DNA of 64,000 nucleotides. Source: Corbicula japonica (lineage: Eukaryota > Mollusca > Bivalvia > Venerida > Cyrenidae). Under the pieces are notes generated by a model. That model had not been told where the DNA came from. It was given only the letters and a program-made list of their open reading frames with translations, and ran no database searches. The translations under genes and the position numbers were made by a program. Each line of letters starts with the position of its first letter. Position 1 is the first letter of the stretch. The stretch spans positions 1,178,001 through 1,242,000 of the forward strand of contig JAZAYU010000081.1 in the NCBI GenBank assembly GCA_038501625.1. Reading direction: 5' to 3'. Below, piece after piece: positions 59,767 to 64,000 of this stretch.

Positions 59767-60965
59767 CACCGTCGTGCAACCAAAGAGGTAAGCATAATGA
59801 TCAACTGTAGATGGGTTAATCACCAGGCCTGCAGAGCGCTGTAAAATATCATGTTGGTAACCTTTCTTTTTAAATTTACAGATGGTTTTTACGAATAACC
59901 GGGAGAAATTAACATCGCCTTTTATCTTCTTAAGTTTATAAATTAAATCTCCATAAAAAACTGGCTGTGAAATTCCTTGTTGCAATAGTGATTTTAAACT
60001 GCACCTGTATTTATGAATTAGATCTGGATATCGGCGATAAAACTTGCAAAAGGTTTTCCTTAATTTGTGATACCGATAACCATGAAAACCTTGTTTTAAA
60101 AGTTTTTCTGTAATGCAAAGATTAAGTTCATTGAAATCATTCACATCGTTACAAGCTCTTGAAAAGCGAACAAGCTGTGAGATATAAACCCCGTAAGATG
60201 TTGCACGAGGAACATCGCCGTCTAAAAACGGAAAATTTACACTATTAAAATTAAAATCATCTCTTCCATCATAAATTCTAGTAGTGACGTAACCATTTTC
60301 AATGGACAGATTTAAATCAAGGAAGTTTGCTTGCTTTTCTGAAGTGTTCGCTTTATTAAGCTGTAGTTCTTTAGGATAAATCTTATTAACCAGTGATGGA
60401 AAATGGTTATTATCTATATTTAATAAATCATCAAGGTACCTCGAGGTGTTGTTAAAAGCTGTAATAATATCATCTTGATGTTCGGTAGAAAGAGATAACA
60501 TAAAATCTCTTTCATAACAGTATAAAAACAGATCAGCAACAAGGGGTGCACAATTAGTACCCATTGGAATGCCTATTACTTGTTTATAAATAGAGGTAAC
60601 AAATCTCAAATAAATATTATCCATAAAAATGTGAGCGCCTGGATAAGGTCTTGACAGGTCCATGAAGTATAATTATTATAAGAACCATCTGTAAAGAATG
60701 CCCTATGTTCATTACAAGCGATAAATATTTTATTTTCTCTAGCAAAAGTTTTTTTTCAATGAGACTGGTTAGCTTGTCTCTTATTAAATTATGAGGGCGA
60801 GAAGTATACAATGTAGAAAAATCATATGTAGACAAACAGAACGCCTGAAAATTATTTGATTTAAGTTTCTTCAAAACAAGTTTCAATTCAAGTTTCTTGA
60901 AGATATCGGTTATTTTTTGGTTAACGATAAACGGAATGTGGGGGAATTAGGGGAAATTTGAACCA
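59755..60965 (-). pseudogene. Penelope-like reverse transcriptase, frameshifted
   Basis: Minus-strand pieces in order: an N-terminal part with FCLSTYDFSTLYTSRPHNLI (60617-60886); a stretch in another frame reading CNEHRAFFTDGSY and YTSWTCQDL near 60650-60730; then a 302-codon frame (59755-60663) with GIPMGTNCAPLVADLFLYCY (fingers/palm), RYLDDLL (catalytic DD), FLDLNLSI, DDFNFNSVNFPF, YGVYISQLVRFSRAC and a C-terminal KGYQHDILQ..LFGCTT. These motifs belong to the widespread animal RT group of Penelope-like elements. At least two indels (near 60740 and 60630) and a stop near 60950 break it. Palm residues are intact. It ends directly at the inverted R1 repeat. Confidence 0.88.
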
Positions 60966-60991
60966 TTATAAGTACAATTGCACATGTTGAG

Positions 60992-61462
60992 AACTCGATT
61001 TGTTTCTTTTATCCCTGTCATCGTGTTCTTGCTGATTTTACTCCAGGAGCTCTGGTCTCGGTAAGATCATTGAGTACCCCTTTCGGCTTTGCAATCCTCT
61101 TAGCTTCTTATGTTTTATATGTTTGTGTGCTTTTGCATGCAACAATGTTAAGCAGATAAGTGGGTTGGAGTCTTTTCACCAAGACAACTTGTACTTGTTT
61201 TGTGATAAGAGAACCTGTTGGGGCAAGTGTGAGGTTGGTGCACCCTAGAACCTGATTTAAACCCCCAGTGGCAATTTGATTTGCCACTAACCGTTCCAAG
61301 GCGGTAACCCCTCGGGTTCTCATTTTTGTTTATTGTTAGTGGTGTCTTTTTTGAAACTGATTATTTTATTAACCATGCTCTCTCCCCCTCTCTTCTTCTT
61401 GACTGTGTGGGGAGGCTGTTTTTTCTGAATGTGGCGATTCCTGATATGCATATTTCACCTTT
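60992..61462 (-). repeat. repeat R1, minus-strand copy ahead of the Penelope RT
   Basis: Inverted R1: CTCGATTTGTTTCTTTTATC near 60993, GAACCTGTTGGGGCAAGTGT, GGTAACCCCTCGGGTTCTCA, GTGGGGAGGCTG and TCCTGATATGCATATTTCAC. It lacks the last ~60 bp of R1 seen in other copies. Shows the uninterrupted CATTCAGAAAAAACAGCC junction that is split at 15170. Confidence 0.88.
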
Positions 61463-62512
61463 TTACACACATGCGTCTCGATGTCCCCGACATAGTTTGG
61501 TGGGAAATATATATATAGCAAACTAAAAAATATTATATAATTACTGCCAATGACAATGCAGCATTATATTTTTTGGAATATTTCTGATATGTGAAGATGA
61601 AAGCAGTTTTCCAGAATCCCAAAACTAATTAAATTTCGAGTTAACACAATTAAGGTTACTATACAGTATTTATACCGTGTCAAAACGTTACGTTTTGTTT
61701 ATTGTATTAAAATAATTCAAAGGTAAGTTTTATTAATATTTGTTTAAGAAATTCTAAACCATGGTTGTGACTGCTTTTTGATTATACGAAAGCAAATAAA
61801 AACTAGAAGGGAAATATTTTGTTACATAAATTTGATTGATGAGCAAAGATAGAATTGTCTAGAAAATTATTCAAATTGGTAATTCAACTCGGAAAACTTT
61901 GATGTTATCTAATACTGTTTAGTCTGATAACGCACCCCCATTCATATATCCTGTTAACTTGATTCAAGAGTTATAATTAATGTATTGCAAGAATCAAATT
62001 CATTTTATTACAAATAGTGATGGCATGTCAGAACGTCGTTTGTTTATTCAATACAATTTATAAAATGATCTGCTCACATTCGGAACGTGGGTGAAAAGGT
62101 AAGCAATAGATATTCTGCTTGATAAAGTTTCATTGAAATCCTAGTTTTATTGTACTCAAGGGATCAGGAAACGCTGGGTAAACACAGAAGAAGATTCTTG
62201 TGTTTCCGGTTTCACGTTTCCCCGGGAGACATCGTTACACAATCCCATTATGCAACATTCAGTACTGTACCATGACGTGTAAACTGTAACTCAGAAAGTT
62301 TCGAGGCAGATTTGCTCTGTTTTTGATCATTACGTTCGAAAGATATTGTAAATAATGTCACCCAGCGCTTTTATCAAATGAGTAATTTTTCACGGATCTG
62401 TGGTAAGTGACTATCGTACCTTTTCCGATATGATTGCTTAGTCTAAAATCGATAAAATAATAAAAAGATATAAATTCTTTTTTAGAATAACATATTTACA
62501 TGACGATACTAC
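61463..62512. other. no recognised feature
   Basis: AT-rich spacer, no supported gene. Confidence 0.5.
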
Positions 62513-62604
62513 CGAAAGGTCCACTTAAAACAAGTACATGTAGTTGCAAATATTTTTATATACATATTTGCAACTACATGTACTTGTTTTTAGTGGACCT
62601 TTCG
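62513..62604. repeat. near-perfect 41-bp inverted repeat with a 10-base loop
   Basis: CGAAAGGTCCACTTAAAACA.. to ..GTAGTTGCAAATAT (62513-62553), loop TTTTATATAC, then ATATTTGCAACTACATGTAC.. to ..GTGGACCTTTCG (62564-62604). One mismatch in 41 pairs. Confidence 0.92.
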
Positions 62605-62995
62605 TATCCAGTCAAATGAGATTATTGAAGGAATCAACAATAGTTATGATGAAAAATCGATTTAAATGATTTGAGATCAATATGACAAAACAAACCAAAT
62701 GAAAACAAACTGTGGACAAAGCTATCAATTTTAACCGATTTTTTTTATTAAATTATATTTATAAGTGTGTTGGCAATGAGATACATGATGCAAATAATTT
62801 TGCATGTCTTTATGTACATATATTTATAGATGACAATTTTATTCAATATCTAAATCTTATAAGTATATTTTAAATCATATTTTTATTATGCAAATGTTCT
62901 GCATGTCTATATGTATATGTATATTTCTTACAATGATCTTCTCATAATCTTATAAGTATACTCGTATTTGTTATAGATGAAAAGGGTGAAAAGTT
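62605..62995. other. no recognised feature
   Basis: AT-rich with repeated TATATGTATAT-like stretches; no gene. Confidence 0.5.
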
Positions 62996-63232
62996 TGCAA
63001 TCTCGACTTTATTGAGCCTGTGCATGGGCAGCAATGGATATATAATATTATTGCCCAAGCCGCCTAACCCCGGATTGAGCTCAACATAACATTTATGACA
63101 GTTAACAGTACAACTTTTTATACGTCCCAAATGATGGTTTGAATATGGTGGAGAACATAGAACCTTCAATTCGGTATTTTTATATTAACACCATTCACTA
63201 TTATCGGCATATGGTCCCAGATAAAAAGAAAG
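62996..63232. repeat. dispersed repeat D2, copy 2
   Basis: TTATTGAGCCTGTGCATGGG, CCGCCTAACCCCGGATTGAG, TAGAACCTTCAATTCGG and CATATGGTCCCAGATAAAAA match 37029-37260. Confidence 0.7.
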
Positions 63233-64000
63233 TTCCGTAAATTTAAAGCAACAGCTGCAAATGATTTATAGTATAATACAGTATTAAGTTGACGAATAAT
63301 GTAGATCGGTCCAGACGAACTGGAACAATGTATAGATGTTGAGAAGTATTTCATCCATGTTACCAGAGAGCTATTACAGACAATGTATTAGACAGTTTAT
63401 TAGATTACTGTTCACTATTTTGAATTAATAGTGTAACGCTCTAGACTTTATGATAAAGTAAGTATATTTTAGCTTGCTAATTTCTGTAGGCCACAGCTGT
63501 TTGGTGTCACCGGCTACGAATATAGACTTTGAGGGTGTATTCAGGGAAAACACTTTCTTAAGTACCAACTTTAATTCAGACTAAGTTGCTTTGTGATAAT
63601 TAGTTTGAAGTATTTAATAACTTTTTTACTTTTATTCAGTATTTACGCGGTGTTTGACATTTAACGAATATCCATCATATCTATGACGTTGAAATGTTAT
63701 TTTCTACGAGTATCTGCCGTGTTTAATAATGTCAATAACATGGTTTCACGAGAACCAGGATAACTTAATAATATAAACTTATAGACTGGTATTAACTTTG
63801 GAAAATACACGCGCACTGTAATGTGTACATAATCTTTTGTGGGGGTTGTAACGCTGAACCTGGTGCTACACGTCGTTGTCAGTTATATGCTGCAGAATTA
63901 CAACTGTTGCTTAAGACAAGGCTCAAACAAATTTTGTCATATTTTTGTATCTAGTGACTAAAAAGTTCCATTTTTCATCTACCCAAAATAAATAATCTTT
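63233..64000. other. no recognised feature
   Basis: AT-rich to the window end; no supported gene or repeat. Confidence 0.5.

Larger units (their letters stand above)
59241..61462 (-). mobile_element. Penelope-like retroelement bracketed by inverted R1 repeats
   Basis: R1 at 60992-61462 (minus, ahead of the RT) and R1 at 59241-59766 (plus, behind it) enclose the RT. Penelope-like elements are known to carry LTR-like terminal segments that can be inverted or partial; the inverted pairing here fits that. No GIY-YIG endonuclease domain was seen in the RT frame, and no hammerhead core (CTGATGA..GAAA) was found by eye. Confidence 0.75.

Overview
The window looks like intergenic, repeat-dominated DNA from an AT-rich animal nuclear genome, most probably a bivalve mollusc. 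That is an inference: it rests on the repeat types (145-bp arrays with a GGACGAC/AGCTCACC tail, a CR1-like LINE whose ORF1 carries an SGNH esterase, Penelope-like RT, mariner/Tc1 relics, many palindromic MITEs), not on a host gene. I found no convincing host protein-coding gene. Every protein homology I can support belongs to a transposable element, and all of those frames are broken.

Layout. 1-770: 145-bp tandem array with a hairpin tail. 0.8-9 kb: palindromic MITEs, a 420-bp dispersed repeat, a Tc1-like relic, a 67-bp array, and a 1.63-kb inverted structure (6614-8244). 10847-19211 and 19712-28086: the same ~8.37 kb sequence twice, about 0.3% different, on either side of exactly 500 N. The end of one contig equals the start of the next, so this is most simply an unmerged contig overlap (false duplication). 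All features in this block are therefore listed twice, including three tRNA-like relics, a 590-bp Tc1/mariner-like MITE, a palindromic MITE and a Penelope-associated repeat.

28329-32799 is the most striking object: a 4471-bp foldback-type element. It has matching terminal inverted repeats, a perfect 9-bp target duplication (AAATTTGAG), arms built of tandem modules (an AT-rich ~135-bp core plus GCGGCCTRG 9-mers), an iterated terminal module, and a 1.47-kb unique loop. It sits inside a copy of the dispersed repeat that is found without the insertion at 2401-2820.

33-45 kb: near-perfect hairpins, a hAT-like non-autonomous element with an 8-bp target duplication inside a two-copy repeat, microsatellites, a Penelope 3' fragment and a mariner relic. 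46.1-51.47 kb: a nearly complete CR1-like LINE, damaged by one nonsense codon in ORF1 and one frameshift in ORF2. 51910-53265: a DNA transposon with terminal inverted repeats and repeated subterminal GCCAAAAGGGCTCAT motifs. 54.1-54.9 kb: a second non-LTR RT relic. 57.1-58.5 kb: a 72-bp array and a second Tc1-like relic. 59.2-61.5 kb: a Penelope-like RT (minus strand) bracketed by inverted copies of its own associated repeat. The remainder to 64 kb holds one strong hairpin and one dispersed repeat.
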